A stretch of DNA of 51,408 nt from IMG/VR virus record IMGVR_UViG_3300048837_000563, positions 1-51,408 of that record, one strand, 5' to 3'. Below are positions 1-7,597 of this stretch, piece by piece. The notes beneath the pieces were generated by a model that was not told the origin of the DNA, did no database searches, and was given only the letters and a program-made list of their open reading frames with translations. Origin of the DNA: a virus. A program made the translations under genes and the position numbers. Within the stretch, counting starts at the first letter, position 1. Every line of letters starts with the position of its first letter.

Positions 1-127
1 TAACTCTTCGTAGTTTACTTTGGGCTGTCTTGTAAATGGGTCTACATCCCATTCGTACCACTCATTCAACCCCTCTTCTTTCTCTGGGAGGGAATGTGTG
101 ATGGCGAAAAAGAACGGTAGGCATCCG
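1..127. repeat. 127-bp terminal direct repeat, left copy
   Basis: These 127 bases are identical to 51282-51408. The length of 127 matches a common assembler k-mer size, so this is best read as the overlap of a circular contig and not as biological terminal redundancy. The polymerase reading frame continues correctly across the join, which supports closure into a 51,281-bp circle. Confidence 0.93.
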
Positions 128-171
128 TGCCAAAGGTCGGTTCCTGTTGTCTCTGTATCATAGGAGAACAT
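1..171 (-). CDS. Family A DNA polymerase, N-terminal part (continues at the window end)
   Basis: This is the 5' end of the polymerase whose main part is at 49023-51408. The ATG at 169-171 opens MFSYDTETTGTDLW, which supplies the missing exonuclease motif I (Asp5 and Glu7 of DTET). The window end alone would give only an internal TTG as start. Reading through the 127-bp overlap adds 34 residues and gives a protein of about 809 residues. The gene above it (177-410) stops only five bases upstream, so the two are probably co-transcribed. Confidence 0.9.
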   Translation of the reverse strand, partial: MFSYDTETTGTDLWHGCLPFFFAITHSLPEKEEGLNEWYEWDVDPFTRQPKVNYEEL

Positions 172-176
172 TATTG

Positions 177-410
177 TTAAACACTTTCCTTTGTTGGTCT
201 TTCGAGAAAGTAGTTTCTCATTCTCTCATATTCAATGGGGTCAAGATAGATACAGAATTCTTGTGGATGCTGCGTTAATAGCTCTTTGTCATCTGCCTGC
301 CCTAAATTAAGAATTGTACCTCCCTCAAAATAAAGGAAGAGAATTTCTGTTAGGTCATCATACATCGCATGAGAGAATCTTGTTTTTGGGTCTGGGTCGG
401 TTCCTGTCAT
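177..410 (-). CDS. Hypothetical protein, 77 aa
   Basis: This small acidic protein belongs to no family I recognise. Its ATG overlaps the stop of the preceding gene (407-637) in an ATGA arrangement, which indicates translational coupling. It ends five bases before the DNA polymerase start codon, so it belongs to the replication operon. No membrane segment or metal motif is visible. Confidence 0.75.
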   Translation of the reverse strand: MTGTDPDPKTRFSHAMYDDLTEILFLYFEGGTILNLGQADDKELLTQHPQEFCIYLDPIEYERMRNYFLERPTKESV

Positions 411-637
411 TGGATTTTATCCTTGTGCTCTTGTTGGAGTTTGTCAAAAACCTTTTGGTAGGTTGTGGATTTACCTCTTGTGTCGTGTAGGTTTTCTAGT
501 TCCTTACTGTAGAAGTGACTATGTGTGAAGACTCCACATTTGGGACACTTAATACCAACTTCGTAAACGTCACCTTGGACGGGTCGGGTTGTTAGGTCTT
601 GTGCGGTAGAGGCTTTACAATTGCATGTGGTTGCCAT
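407..637 (-). CDS. Small zinc-ribbon-like protein, 76 aa
   Basis: The start chosen is the ATG at 635-637, giving MATTCNCKAS. It sits in a TAATG overlap with the upstream stop and is preceded by AAAGGA. A longer version starting at 664 would overlap the neighbour by 28 bases and is less likely. Cysteines pair as CxC (residues 5 and 7) and CPKCG (31-34), which could bind one zinc ion. The C-terminal part is charged and helical. Function unknown. Confidence 0.72.
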   Translation of the reverse strand: MATTCNCKASTAQDLTTRPVQGDVYEVGIKCPKCGVFTHSHFYSKELENLHDTRGKSTTYQKVFDKLQQEHKDKIQ

Positions 638-915
638 TAGTTCGTTTCCTTTGGTTCCATCCATCCCCGATTATAGGCCAATTTGACATTAACCCATATC
701 GAACGGAAGTAAGTAGGCGGTAAGATTGGTTTGCCGCCTGTATACTTCAGCATACTCACCGGGATAAAGGTTACCGTGTCCTTTGGGTTACCCCTTTGCC
801 GAATACAGATTGCTTGGAGTGTGCTTCTGCGATGGTCGTAAACCATTTCCTTCTCAAAATGTATTTCTATGTACTCGGCTTCGTTTGGGTCGGTTAGTTT
901 GTTGTAATCGTTCAT
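637..915 (-). CDS. Hypothetical protein, 92 aa
   Basis: The gene starts with an ATGA overlap on the stop of the zinc-finger gene at 912-1436 and ends in TAATG with the next gene, so it is embedded in a coupled run of small early genes. The product is mixed alpha/beta in appearance, with no cysteine clusters or membrane helices. I recognise no family. Confidence 0.75.
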   Translation of the reverse strand: MNDYNKLTDPNEAEYIEIHFEKEMVYDHRRSTLQAICIRQRGNPKDTVTFIPVSMLKYTGGKPILPPTYFRSIWVNVKLAYNRGWMEPKETN

Positions 916-1436
916 TTTTCCAGTGACCTAACGATTGATGCCGCGTGGCGGTCTTCTATATGAACTACCAATGCGGCGGGATTACGAAAGTACGAACGAC
1001 AATAAGGGCAGGTTTGTAGTTTTTCGTTTACCATTTTTCTAGCGGCGGCTGTAATTCCGATGGGTCTACGAGAACGTAGACGATGGAAAGCCGGTCGCTG
1101 TATTCCTTTTGTTAAACGAGTTGAGACAAAATACCGATCTTCGGGGGCTATCGAATCGAAGATAGGGTCAAAGTGTAGGTAGCAAAATAGCCTCACTTCC
1201 GGGCAACCTTTTGACTCGTGTGGTAACTTACCTGTGTCGATTAGTCGGTTCTTAATCCAGTCTCGTATATTTACTGGTGCGATAAAATTGCTGTCATGTA
1301 CGCGATACCACCCAGCTACCTCTGTTGTTGACACGTTGAGTGAGTATCGACCGAGAACGTATCCGGCGGGGGCATCAAAGTTCTTCGTTGAAAACCAATC
1401 TCGAAGCCTGATTACTTCGCTTTTGCTTAGTACCAT
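912..1436 (-). CDS. C2H2 zinc-finger protein, 174 aa
   Basis: The C-terminus carries a classic C2H2 finger, C-x2-C-x12-H-x4-H, at residues 143-164, beginning CPYC and ending EDRH. The first 140 residues are not recognised but contain a basic stretch (RLRSRRP) next to the finger that could contact nucleic acid. The start has AGAGG eight bases upstream. Single C2H2 fingers occur in phage DNA-binding proteins and in nuclease accessory domains. No nuclease motif is visible, so the role is open. Confidence 0.78.
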   Translation of the reverse strand: MVLSKSEVIRLRDWFSTKNFDAPAGYVLGRYSLNVSTTEVAGWYRVHDSNFIAPVNIRDWIKNRLIDTGKLPHESKGCPEVRLFCYLHFDPIFDSIAPEDRYFVSTRLTKGIQRPAFHRLRSRRPIGITAAARKMVNEKLQTCPYCRSYFRNPAALVVHIEDRHAASIVRSLEK

Positions 1437-1446
1437 TATATGGCCT

Positions 1447-1635
1447 CTACTTTTTGAAGCGAATCGGGTCTAGTTGAAGTTTTGGTTTTTGAAAAAGTAG
1501 TTTTGCCCGAAGCGTATTGATGCGGTTTTGGGTGTTTTTATTCCATTCACGGAAGCGTTCCCTGATCCGCTTGGGATAAGAAGTTTTGATTTTGCTCATC
1601 ATCAATGGGACTTCATATAGTCTTAGGTCGTCCAT
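1447..1635 (-). CDS. Small basic protein, 62 aa
   Basis: The ATG at 1633-1635 is chosen because GGAGGAAAATTAGAA lies directly upstream, an excellent ribosome-binding site. A longer frame extending to 1788 would run through the upstream gene. The product (MDDLRLYEV...) is rich in Lys and Arg throughout its second half and probably helical. Function unknown. Confidence 0.7.
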   Translation of the reverse strand: MDDLRLYEVPLMMSKIKTSYPKRIRERFREWNKNTQNRINTLRAKLLFQKPKLQLDPIRFKK

Positions 1636-1637
1636 TT

Positions 1638-1862
1638 CTAATTTTCCTCCGGGTAATAGTCGGGGTAGGGGTTTGTGTCTTGTTCGTCTAATCGTCGGAC
1701 GAGGTAACAATATTGCCGATTCCAAAATTTGGTTTGGTCTACTTGTTTTGCAAGTTCCCGTTGATAGCGATGTACGATTTTTCTCCAATGATGGGCTGCA
1801 AGATTTACGCCGACGAAGATTCCAAGTAAGGTGCCGCCTGTAAAGAATAGGATACTTTCCAT
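1638..1862 (-). CDS. Single-pass membrane protein, 74 aa
   Basis: Starting at the ATG at 1860-1862, preceded by AAGGATT, the protein opens with a hydrophobic segment (about residues 3-20, Gly-rich) followed by a basic stretch and a charged, probably helical tail. The upstream extension to 1970 has no ribosome-binding site and would cross the terminator-like hairpin at 1885-1913. It could be a lysis accessory or membrane anchor, but nothing specific is recognised. Confidence 0.68.
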   Translation of the reverse strand: MESILFFTGGTLLGIFVGVNLAAHHWRKIVHRYQRELAKQVDQTKFWNRQYCYLVRRLDEQDTNPYPDYYPEEN

Positions 1863-1884
1863 TTGTTGAATCCTTGTAAAAGAG

Positions 1885-1913
1885 GAAGAATAAAAGAACC
1901 GCTTACGGCGGTT
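1885..1913 (-). terminator. Rho-independent terminator-like hairpin
   Basis: On the minus strand AACCGC and GCGGTT pair around a five-base loop, followed by CTTTTATTCTT. It lies between the Tudor-repeat gene (2104-3072) and the membrane protein gene (start 1862), only about 23 bases before that start codon. It could terminate transcription from upstream or act as an attenuator. Confidence 0.6.
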
Positions 1914-1984
1914 AGTCGGTATGTGTAAGGTTACTACGATTTTGCTTTCTGGGCGGGAGCTAACATACATAGCCCCTTCAAGGA

Positions 1985-2053
1985 TTTGCTGTCTGGTACA
2001 GCAAAACTAGGAGTTCTATCAAGTGTACTCGCAAGTCTGAAATTTGATAGAAC
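1985..2053 (-). other. Two intergenic stem-loops
   Basis: The 240-base gap between 1862 and 2104 holds two perfect inverted repeats: TTTGCTGT/ACAGCAAA (1985-1992 and 1998-2005, five-base loop) and GTTCTATCAA/TTGATAGAAC (2013-2022 and 2044-2053, 21-base loop). The second loop can form a small inner hairpin ACT-TGCG-AGT. Neither is followed by a U-run, so they look more like structured leader RNA or protein-binding sites than terminators. Confidence 0.55.
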
Positions 2054-2103
2054 CGAACATCGACGCGATTAACCTTTCTCTAGTCGAGCCTAGCCGATAG
2101 TGA

Positions 2104-3072
2104 TTACTCTTTTGGCTTGATATTCTTCAGAGGGACTTCGCCTACTTCCCCGTCTTCCCATTCGACACTTGCCGTGTCTCCGTCTACTGATTGGATCGTC
2201 CCGTCGTAGTCTTCTCCGTTTCCGAAGAAATCCCCGGTAGACGTAATTGCGTCTCCCTCATCATAGACCGGTTGCTGAATTCCCTTGACGGGAGCTTTCT
2301 TAACAGGGGCTTTCTTGGCCCCCTTTGTCGGAGCGGCTTTCTTAACGGCTGCCAAGTTTTCACTTGGTACGTCTTGAACGTCCCCATCCTCGAATTGTAC
2401 GGAAGCCGTGTCGCCGTCAATCGCAAGGATTATACCTTTGTATACGTTGCCGTCTCCAAAGTAGTCCCCGGTCGTCTCAACCTCTTCACCTTCCGACAAC
2501 GATCCGGCCTTTGCTTTAACGGCCTTCTTGGTTGCCGGTTTGTGAGTCTCTGGTTGCTCGTTCTTTACTGTCTTTTCAGGAACGGTGTAACCCTCTTCAA
2601 CTAGTGACTGAATGAAGCAAGTTACATCCCCATTCGTGCGGACCTTTCTTCCGGTGTTGAAGTAGTAGACTGGCTTATCTTGTTCAATCCGTTCTCCGAT
2701 ATCGGAAATTAGAGTAAACAAGTCGTCATGGGAGTGGACAACCTCTTCGTATCCGAGCAACTTGAGAGCAACCGTAAACTTGGATTGATTCTCTTCCTCT
2801 GTGTTGTAGTTGTCCTCTTCGAGCGGAAAGTAAAAGCCGTTGGCTACTCCCTTGTGAGATTCCGGCTCGATAACCGACGAGTAGAGGTAGATATAGGCTC
2901 GCTCGTTTTTGTCTTCTCCCAGCTTGGTGCCGGTGATTTGAGCGATTCCGTTTTCAAGTCCCAGAGGTAAAACCTTACCTCCGGCCTTAGCTTCAACCTC
3001 TTTTACTTTTTTGTAGTTGCTCTTGGAACGCTTCCGAAGTTTGGCGAGGATTTGTGTTTCTTCTTTCGACAT
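2104..3072 (-). CDS. Possible ssDNA-binding or recombination accessory protein with two Tudor/KOW-like repeats
   Basis: The 322-residue protein has an N-terminal domain (about 1-165) of unrecognised fold. Two near-identical modules follow at about 195-245 and 272-320, each containing TGDxFGxG, a Gly-Thr/Ile turn and DGDTASVxxEDG, a pattern typical of small Tudor/SH3-like barrels. The linkers are Lys/Ala/Pro-rich (KKAPVKKAPVKG). It sits immediately before the Sak4-like ATPase and nuclease genes, where many phages place their single-strand binding protein. That role is inferred from position only. The start has AAAGA upstream. Confidence 0.62.
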   Translation of the reverse strand: MSKEETQILAKLRKRSKSNYKKVKEVEAKAGGKVLPLGLENGIAQITGTKLGEDKNERAYIYLYSSVIEPESHKGVANGFYFPLEEDNYNTEEENQSKFTVALKLLGYEEVVHSHDDLFTLISDIGERIEQDKPVYYFNTGRKVRTNGDVTCFIQSLVEEGYTVPEKTVKNEQPETHKPATKKAVKAKAGSLSEGEEVETTGDYFGDGNVYKGIILAIDGDTASVQFEDGDVQDVPSENLAAVKKAAPTKGAKKAPVKKAPVKGIQQPVYDEGDAITSTGDFFGNGEDYDGTIQSVDGDTASVEWEDGEVGEVPLKNIKPKE

Positions 3073-3120
3073 GGTAAATCTTTCTCAATGTGTGTGGGGA
3101 AAATTCAACGGTTGGACGAA

Positions 3121-3474
3121 CTACTCTTTTTCAAATTTCTCAAGTAACTTAATCGCATCTTCACAATTTGTGAGCATGATACGGTCGGTTATCTGATTGT
3201 ACTCCTTTCTTAAGATTTTTAGGTCGTTACTGTACGCCTTTTGGTCAAGGCTGATTGTGGTAGTTGATTTGTATTTGAAGCATTCTCCGATCGGTGTTTT
3301 TAGTGTCCATCCTCTAGGTTTTATCGTGGCATCCCAATCGATGATTTGCTGAATTTTGTCTTTATCGGTAACTTCTGTTTTTGTTTTTGCGTGTTTCTCT
3401 TTGAGTGCGTTTTGCCTTTCGTTAAAAATTGCTCTTGCCCGCTCCATGCAGTATGTTCGTTCAGCTGGTTTCAT
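3121..3474 (-). CDS. Hypothetical protein, 117 aa
   Basis: This charged, largely helical protein has a lysine-rich segment (KHAKTKTEV) and no recognised domain. It lies between the Tudor-repeat protein and the Sak4-like ATPase in the recombination block, so a recombination or replication accessory role is plausible but not shown. Confidence 0.72.
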   Translation of the reverse strand: MKPAERTYCMERARAIFNERQNALKEKHAKTKTEVTDKDKIQQIIDWDATIKPRGWTLKTPIGECFKYKSTTTISLDQKAYSNDLKILRKEYNQITDRIMLTNCEDAIKLLEKFEKE

Positions 3475-3506
3475 TATAATTGTCCCTTAGTGACGGTTCT
3501 TTGGGC

Positions 3507-4334
3507 TTACTGTCCAACTTTTGCAAATGCTTTTCTTAGGTTTTCGTATCCCTCCTTTCCGGTATCTCCTAAATCGATCGTTCCTTCAAGACCGAACCAA
3601 TTCTTTGCCACACAATAAGGGGTAGACTCAAGGAATAGTAGCCTCTGTCCCCCTTCGCGTGCAACCTGTTTCAGTCCGGTCTTTTTCTTATCTGTTTCAA
3701 GCTGTACCTTTTTGGCGATTAGGAAAACGCAAGATGCCCATTTGTGTGCTCGTTGCCAAATGTCTTGATCGACATAAGGGGAATACTTGAGAAATTTTCC
3801 GCCTTGTGGGTCTTGTTCCTCTTTGGTTTTTGAGTGTGCCGTCAAGATAACATCTTTTCCCGCCCCAGCAACTAGATTAAGGGCTTCGATAAAGATCGGC
3901 CAAGTGAATTGGGCTGCGTTTCTTGGCCCTCGTTGGTAAGAGAAAAATCCATTTTCTGAATTGTTCCCGTCAAAGTTCTCTTTGCAGTTCTTTGCAAAGG
4001 TCATTGCTTGGAAGTCGGTGATTGTTTCACACACAAGTGTGTCAATCGTCGGATCAAGAGCGGCTTTGTGGATTCGATTTACCACCTTATCGAAGGAAAG
4101 TGGTGAGTCGGTATCGTATTCGTCAATCCATACCGGATCGGGGACAAGGTTATTACCGGAAAGATAGCGAATCCCTTGTTCTTGACTACCGATGATGAAA
4201 CCGCACCTTGGGAAGTGGGCGGCAAGCGTTGATTTGCCTAGTCCCGATTCAGCATAAAAGATTAAGGTCTTCGGTAGTTTCTTACTGGATTTGGTGTTTT
4301 TTTGTTGCGGGCGTTTCGGTGGTTGGGGGGGCAT
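3507..4334 (-). CDS. Sak4-like RecA-fold recombination ATPase
   Basis: The 275-residue protein has a Walker A motif AESGLGKST at residues 28-36 after a basic, Pro-rich N-terminus. A beta-strand TLVCETITD fits Walker B, and a later LTAHS motif is typical of phage RecA-like (AAA_24, Sak4) ATPases. These are single-strand annealing or RecA-like recombinases that act with an SSB. The start codon overlaps the stop of the exonuclease gene in TAATG, pairing ATPase and nuclease as in other phage recombination modules. The first Gly of the P-loop is replaced by Ala. Confidence 0.85.
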   Translation of the reverse strand: MPPQPPKRPQQKNTKSSKKLPKTLIFYAESGLGKSTLAAHFPRCGFIIGSQEQGIRYLSGNNLVPDPVWIDEYDTDSPLSFDKVVNRIHKAALDPTIDTLVCETITDFQAMTFAKNCKENFDGNNSENGFFSYQRGPRNAAQFTWPIFIEALNLVAGAGKDVILTAHSKTKEEQDPQGGKFLKYSPYVDQDIWQRAHKWASCVFLIAKKVQLETDKKKTGLKQVAREGGQRLLFLESTPYCVAKNWFGLEGTIDLGDTGKEGYENLRKAFAKVGQ

Positions 4335-5113
4335 TAGAGAGCCTTTTCTAAACGAGATACGATTCTGTAAACTTCGACGAGTCTTAGGAAGGCGAAGCGG
4401 GGTTCCTTTAGGTCTTGAAATTGGAAATGTTGAAAATCACCTGTTACCTTATGGAACAAAATCACATGGGCTTCGTCGATCGGAGTATCGTAGTTTTCGT
4501 TCCATAAGATTGTATAAGCGGCAACTTGCAGAAGGTAATCAACATAGATTCTCTTACTGGTCTTCCAATCCAAGAGAATCAATTTGTTACCTAACCATCC
4601 GGTGCAATCTAGCGTACCTCCGAATTTGTAGCGTTCTGACACCAAGCTATCTTCCGTAACAGAAAGCTCAAATTTGCTTTGTCGAATCCACTTGATGAAC
4701 GCACTAAATGATCGAAGTGCTTTTGTTGCAATTTCGATATCACATTTCTTTCTGGAAGAGAAAATGCGGGGCGTCATTCGTTCCAGATTTGACCTTTCTC
4801 CCTCCGAACCATGAATCCATTGCTCGACTAGTCCATGAGCATAGGTTCCCGCTGTAGCAGCGTCAAGAGCTTCCTTTCTAAACTTGCCTTTCTCTAGTGG
4901 TCGGGTTGCAAGAAACTGTTTGGCCTTTTGAATAGCGGAAATTTGCCCATGTGTTTTGGTAACTTCTTCAAGATGATAGACGGCTTCCTCAAGCGGCTTG
5001 TAGGCACATTCCCACGACCAGTGCATTAAGGCCCCTGGGTCTTTGAAGCGAGATAGGACGGTTGTTACCGATGGGACTTTTTTACCGGCAACGTAATAGG
5101 ATGGATGGGCCAT
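4334..5113 (-). CDS. PD-(D/E)XK exonuclease, RecB/lambda-exonuclease type
   Basis: The motifs of the PD-(D/E)XK family appear in order: YAHG with His93, acidic Glu154, GTLD with Asp169, LDWKTS with Asp182 and Lys184, and the LLQVAAY motif with Gln196 and Tyr200. There is no C-terminal cysteine cluster, so it resembles RecB-type phage exonucleases more than iron-sulfur Cas4. It probably resects DNA ends to load the adjacent Sak4-like protein. Stop and start overlap with the ATPase gene. The gene also contains one copy of the interspersed TTTCTGGAAGAG motif. Confidence 0.85.
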   Translation of the reverse strand: MAHPSYYVAGKKVPSVTTVLSRFKDPGALMHWSWECAYKPLEEAVYHLEEVTKTHGQISAIQKAKQFLATRPLEKGKFRKEALDAATAGTYAHGLVEQWIHGSEGERSNLERMTPRIFSSRKKCDIEIATKALRSFSAFIKWIRQSKFELSVTEDSLVSERYKFGGTLDCTGWLGNKLILLDWKTSKRIYVDYLLQVAAYTILWNENYDTPIDEAHVILFHKVTGDFQHFQFQDLKEPRFAFLRLVEVYRIVSRLEKAL

Positions 5114-5130
5114 TAGCTTTTCTTACTTTC

Positions 5131-5400
5131 TTAATTTCTTTCTAGTTCGCGTCGTTGGTTCTCTCGGATTACCTTGTTTAGTTTGTGGAAGATATCCTGT
5201 GCTTGTAGGATTATCTCTTCTATTTTTTTTGTGTCTTCCGAAGGTACGTTATCCTCAAGTACCATTTGTAGTGTTTTTGCTATTACTTGGTTACATCCGG
5301 GGATGTATTCACAAATTGCCGATATTAGCTTGTGATACTTAGCAATAACGATTAGCTCATCTTTGGTTAGTTCTTGTAGTGGGTCGATTGCTGATGGCAT
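5131..5400 (-). CDS. Hypothetical helical protein, 89 aa
   Basis: The product is all-helical in appearance, acidic in the middle and with a basic C-terminus (RENQRRELER). AAAAAGGAAAAAG lies directly upstream of the ATG, a strong ribosome-binding site. Its start overlaps the 3' end of the RHH gene by 44 bases in another frame. No family is recognised. Confidence 0.7.
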   Translation of the reverse strand: MPSAIDPLQELTKDELIVIAKYHKLISAICEYIPGCNQVIAKTLQMVLEDNVPSEDTKKIEEIILQAQDIFHKLNKVIRENQRRELERN

Positions 5401-5545
5401 GTTCTTTTTCCTTTTTAATACGTTGACGAATAGCAGCTAAGCACCAGCTAGAGAAGCTATCCCCTTCAATGGCTAGTCGGGACTTAATGAATTCTACGTC
5501 TTCTGGTTTTACCCGGACATTGATTTGTTTATCACTTCTTGACAT
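5357..5545 (-). CDS. Ribbon-helix-helix protein, 62 aa
   Basis: The sequence KQINVRVKPEDVEFIKSRL, followed by FSSWCLAAIRQRIKK, fits the ribbon-helix-helix pattern of an N-terminal beta-strand and two helices. Such dimers bind operator DNA and often autoregulate. The gene overlaps the UDG gene by 14 bases and the next gene by 44 bases. It could regulate the recombination/repair operon. The target is unknown. Confidence 0.72.
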   Translation of the reverse strand: MSRSDKQINVRVKPEDVEFIKSRLAIEGDSFSSWCLAAIRQRIKKEKEHAISNRPTTRTNQR

Positions 5546-6107
5546 GACGTAGAATTCCGTTAAAGAGAACGCTAACGGCTTTACGTGTCATTACACCTTG
5601 TTGGCTACGATCGGCCTGTAGGATTGACGACGGATGAACCATATCAACCGTAGGGAGCTTGGTCTTGTATCCTGTTGCCAGTTTTCCTACGCGAACTACA
5701 AGTTGTGGACCGCAACACTTGACTATTTCTTCTAGCCGTGGTTGGCAAGCCGCTATCTCTTCTTTTGTGGGCGGTCTAGTATCCTTGCCGTCCTTTGGTA
5801 TGCAGGCGATTAGGTTGGTAATCGCAAAAGAGGGAAATCTTCTACCGCAATCCTCAAATAACTCATCGCGGGTTTGGCTGAGAATATCATCTAGTTTGTT
5901 GCCTGCGGGGCCTACGAAGGGGAAGCCGTCTGCGTCTTCTGTTTTCCCTGGGGCTTCTCCAATGAAGAGGATTTCAGCGGGAAGGTAGCCCCTCCATAAT
6001 ACGACCTGGGTTCGGGTTTTGCATAAGTGGCATAGTGTGCATGTTTCCCATCGTTCAATCTTCTCTTGAATGTTTTCCCCATGCACACTGTTTTCAATGA
6101 ATTGCAT
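5532..6107 (-). CDS. Family 4 uracil-DNA glycosylase
   Basis: Motif A GEAPGKTEDADGFPFVG (from residue 50) and the MVHPSS motif (His158) are those of family 4 UDGs. Four cysteines (23, 26, 102, 121) have the spacing expected for the family's [4Fe-4S] cluster. The enzyme removes uracil from DNA and starts base-excision repair. In phages it is found with family A polymerases and recombination genes, as here. Its presence argues against a uracil-substituted genome. AAGGACC lies upstream of the ATG. Confidence 0.92.
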   Translation of the reverse strand: MQFIENSVHGENIQEKIERWETCTLCHLCKTRTQVVLWRGYLPAEILFIGEAPGKTEDADGFPFVGPAGNKLDDILSQTRDELFEDCGRRFPSFAITNLIACIPKDGKDTRPPTKEEIAACQPRLEEIVKCCGPQLVVRVGKLATGYKTKLPTVDMVHPSSILQADRSQQGVMTRKAVSVLFNGILRHVKK

Positions 6108-6137
6108 GTTTGGTCCTTGGTAGTTGCTTCGTAGTGT

Positions 6138-6512
6138 TTACTTTGTGATGTTTACTTTGACTGGCTCTAGTGTTCCCGTTCCTTTACAAGCGGGACAATC
6201 CTTTTTGTGTCCATTACAGACTGTACAAAGTATTGTGTTGTTGGGGGCATTCCAAGGATTTCCATGACATACCGGACAATCTCCAAAAGGGTCGTCTATT
6301 GGTCCTGTTCTTGGTATTCCGTTAATATGCGTTGGGTTGCATTGTGGCCATCGGCTACCTGTTTCTTTTTTCGGAAAATAGGCTACTCCGATCGTACCCC
6401 CGTTAATTTTCTTACTGAAGGTAAGGTTTCTTTTTTCCCCCATCCCCTCAAGTACCTCGTCTAAAGCGTTTAATATTGTCTCTTTAGCGATAGGTGTTTC
6501 TCGATTACTCAT
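6138..6512 (-). CDS. DnaJ-type zinc-binding protein, 124 aa
   Basis: The C-terminal half contains three zinc-knuckle elements: CPVCHG, CTVCNG and CPACKGTG, the last matching the CxxCxGxG repeat of DnaJ zinc domains. The N-terminal half is unrecognised. The start overlaps the stop of the resolvase gene by four bases. Similar CxxCxGxG proteins are common in phage replication blocks, but their roles are mostly undefined. Confidence 0.75.
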   Translation of the reverse strand: MSNRETPIAKETILNALDEVLEGMGEKRNLTFSKKINGGTIGVAYFPKKETGSRWPQCNPTHINGIPRTGPIDDPFGDCPVCHGNPWNAPNNTILCTVCNGHKKDCPACKGTGTLEPVKVNITK

Positions 6513-7048
6513 TTTATGTGTTTCCTATGTACGTTAGATGGTGTGTGAAAACGATAGCAATACTCTGCCAAGAGGATTGCATCTGCATTCCAAAGAGTTA
6601 CCTTGTGGTCGGGGAAGAGTTCTAAGGCTTTGTTCTTTAGAACATTTTTCCATTTGTTGTCGGAACGGGATTGCCGTTTGTGCCCTAGAGACATTTCGGC
6701 CTGCCATGTTTCGGGAACTACAGCTTGGAACGGGATACCAAAACATCGAAGGGCAGTTCTCAACTGCATATAGTTGGCATAGAGGATGCAGGTACTTTTG
6801 AGAATTGATGATTGTAGCTTTTGTGTCCTTGGGTCAAAATAGACGGTTGGACGTGGTATCTGCTGTTCTATGGTGGCTACAATCCTACCGCCTAAGTGTT
6901 TGAGTTGGTCAAAAAGGAAAACTAGCGACTCCTCGCTTTTTGGTATTTTGAATGTTGCTAGAGTCTTTGTTTGGGGGTGGTAAAGTGCTAGCCCCCCTGA
7001 TTGTCCTGGGTCGATTCCGAGATAATGTATATTCGGTTGTGGCGGCAT
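6509..7048 (-). CDS. RuvC-like Holliday junction resolvase
   Basis: The 179-residue protein shows the RNase H-fold acidic residues of RuvC: YLGIDPGQSGG with Asp13, VATIEQQ with Glu61, and a C-terminal NADAILLAEY with Asp156. These coordinate the metal ions that cut four-way junctions. It would resolve replication and recombination intermediates before packaging. AAGGATTCTCAAC precedes the ATG. The length is typical of phage RuvC-like enzymes. Confidence 0.88.
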   Translation of the reverse strand: MPPQPNIHYLGIDPGQSGGLALYHPQTKTLATFKIPKSEESLVFLFDQLKHLGGRIVATIEQQIPRPTVYFDPRTQKLQSSILKSTCILYANYMQLRTALRCFGIPFQAVVPETWQAEMSLGHKRQSRSDNKWKNVLKNKALELFPDHKVTLWNADAILLAEYCYRFHTPSNVHRKHIK

Positions 7049-7060
7049 TGTTGAGAATCC

Positions 7061-7360
7061 TTAGCGACGTGGTGGTTTTGGTGGAGGGGACGGAAGTTTT
7101 CTTTTCTTCGTCTCTGTCTTTCGAGGTTTATCCTTGAGTGTCAAATCCACATGGGCTACCCCATTCTCTTCGCCTATCTTAGCCCGAAGTGGTATTTTTT
7201 CTTTGCGGGTGTAGGCCCATAGATACTCTTGGATCGTCTTGGGGCTACAATCGAAGTCTTCTCCTTGTGTGAGCCGTATGGCCTCATTAGGAGCTAAGTT
7301 TTTGAGAAGGGCAACCCATTCGGTAATAGGCAGCGTTTCTTTTTTTACGACTTTGGGCAT
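7061..7360 (-). CDS. Hypothetical protein with basic Pro-rich tail, 99 aa
   Basis: The first 75 residues look like a small folded domain, and the last 20 are Lys/Arg/Pro-rich (PSPPPKPPRR). There is no strong ribosome-binding site. It is the first gene after the terminator at 7470-7508 and may open the DNA metabolism operon that runs down to 2104. The basic tail suggests nucleic acid or protein binding. Confidence 0.65.
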   Translation of the reverse strand: MPKVVKKETLPITEWVALLKNLAPNEAIRLTQGEDFDCSPKTIQEYLWAYTRKEKIPLRAKIGEENGVAHVDLTLKDKPRKTETKKRKLPSPPPKPPRR

Positions 7361-7469
7361 AGGTCACTTTGGTTATCTTGGCTATTACCTAATCTTTATC
7401 GGCACGGCACGATTAAGACTTGATCGAATCTTGGTGGATTGTTGCAGAAACCCGATATCTCTGCAAGCC

Positions 7470-7508
7470 CATAAAACGGGGGGTAGAAAAGATTTTTTCT
7501 TACCCCCC
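7470..7508 (-). terminator. Strong G/C hairpin terminator
   Basis: GGGGGGTA (7478-7485) pairs with TACCCCCC (7501-7508), and the stem extends inward through A/T pairs. On the minus strand the hairpin is followed by GTTTTAT. It lies about 90 bases downstream of the sulfotransferase stop and insulates that accessory locus from the DNA metabolism operon. The remaining 7361-7597 gap also holds a TTGCAG/CTGCAA hairpin (7442-7466) and a GTGTAGACAC palindrome (7520-7529). Confidence 0.75.
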
Positions 7509-7597
7509 CTCTTAGGTAGGTGTAGACACTCTTTACCGTGGGCCGCTTAAAGCGATCTATCGATACCCTCTAATCAACCACCATAGTTTGCGTAGGA

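Noticed and set aside
2013-2053. tRNA-like fold in the 2.0 kb intergenic region
   Set aside because: A 10-bp stem with one inner hairpin is present, but there is no cloverleaf, no T-loop GTTCRA in the right place and no CCA.
4334-5113. Cas4 of a CRISPR system
   Set aside because: The PD-(D/E)XK motifs are present but the C-terminal iron-sulfur cysteines are missing, and the partner is a Sak4-like recombinase.
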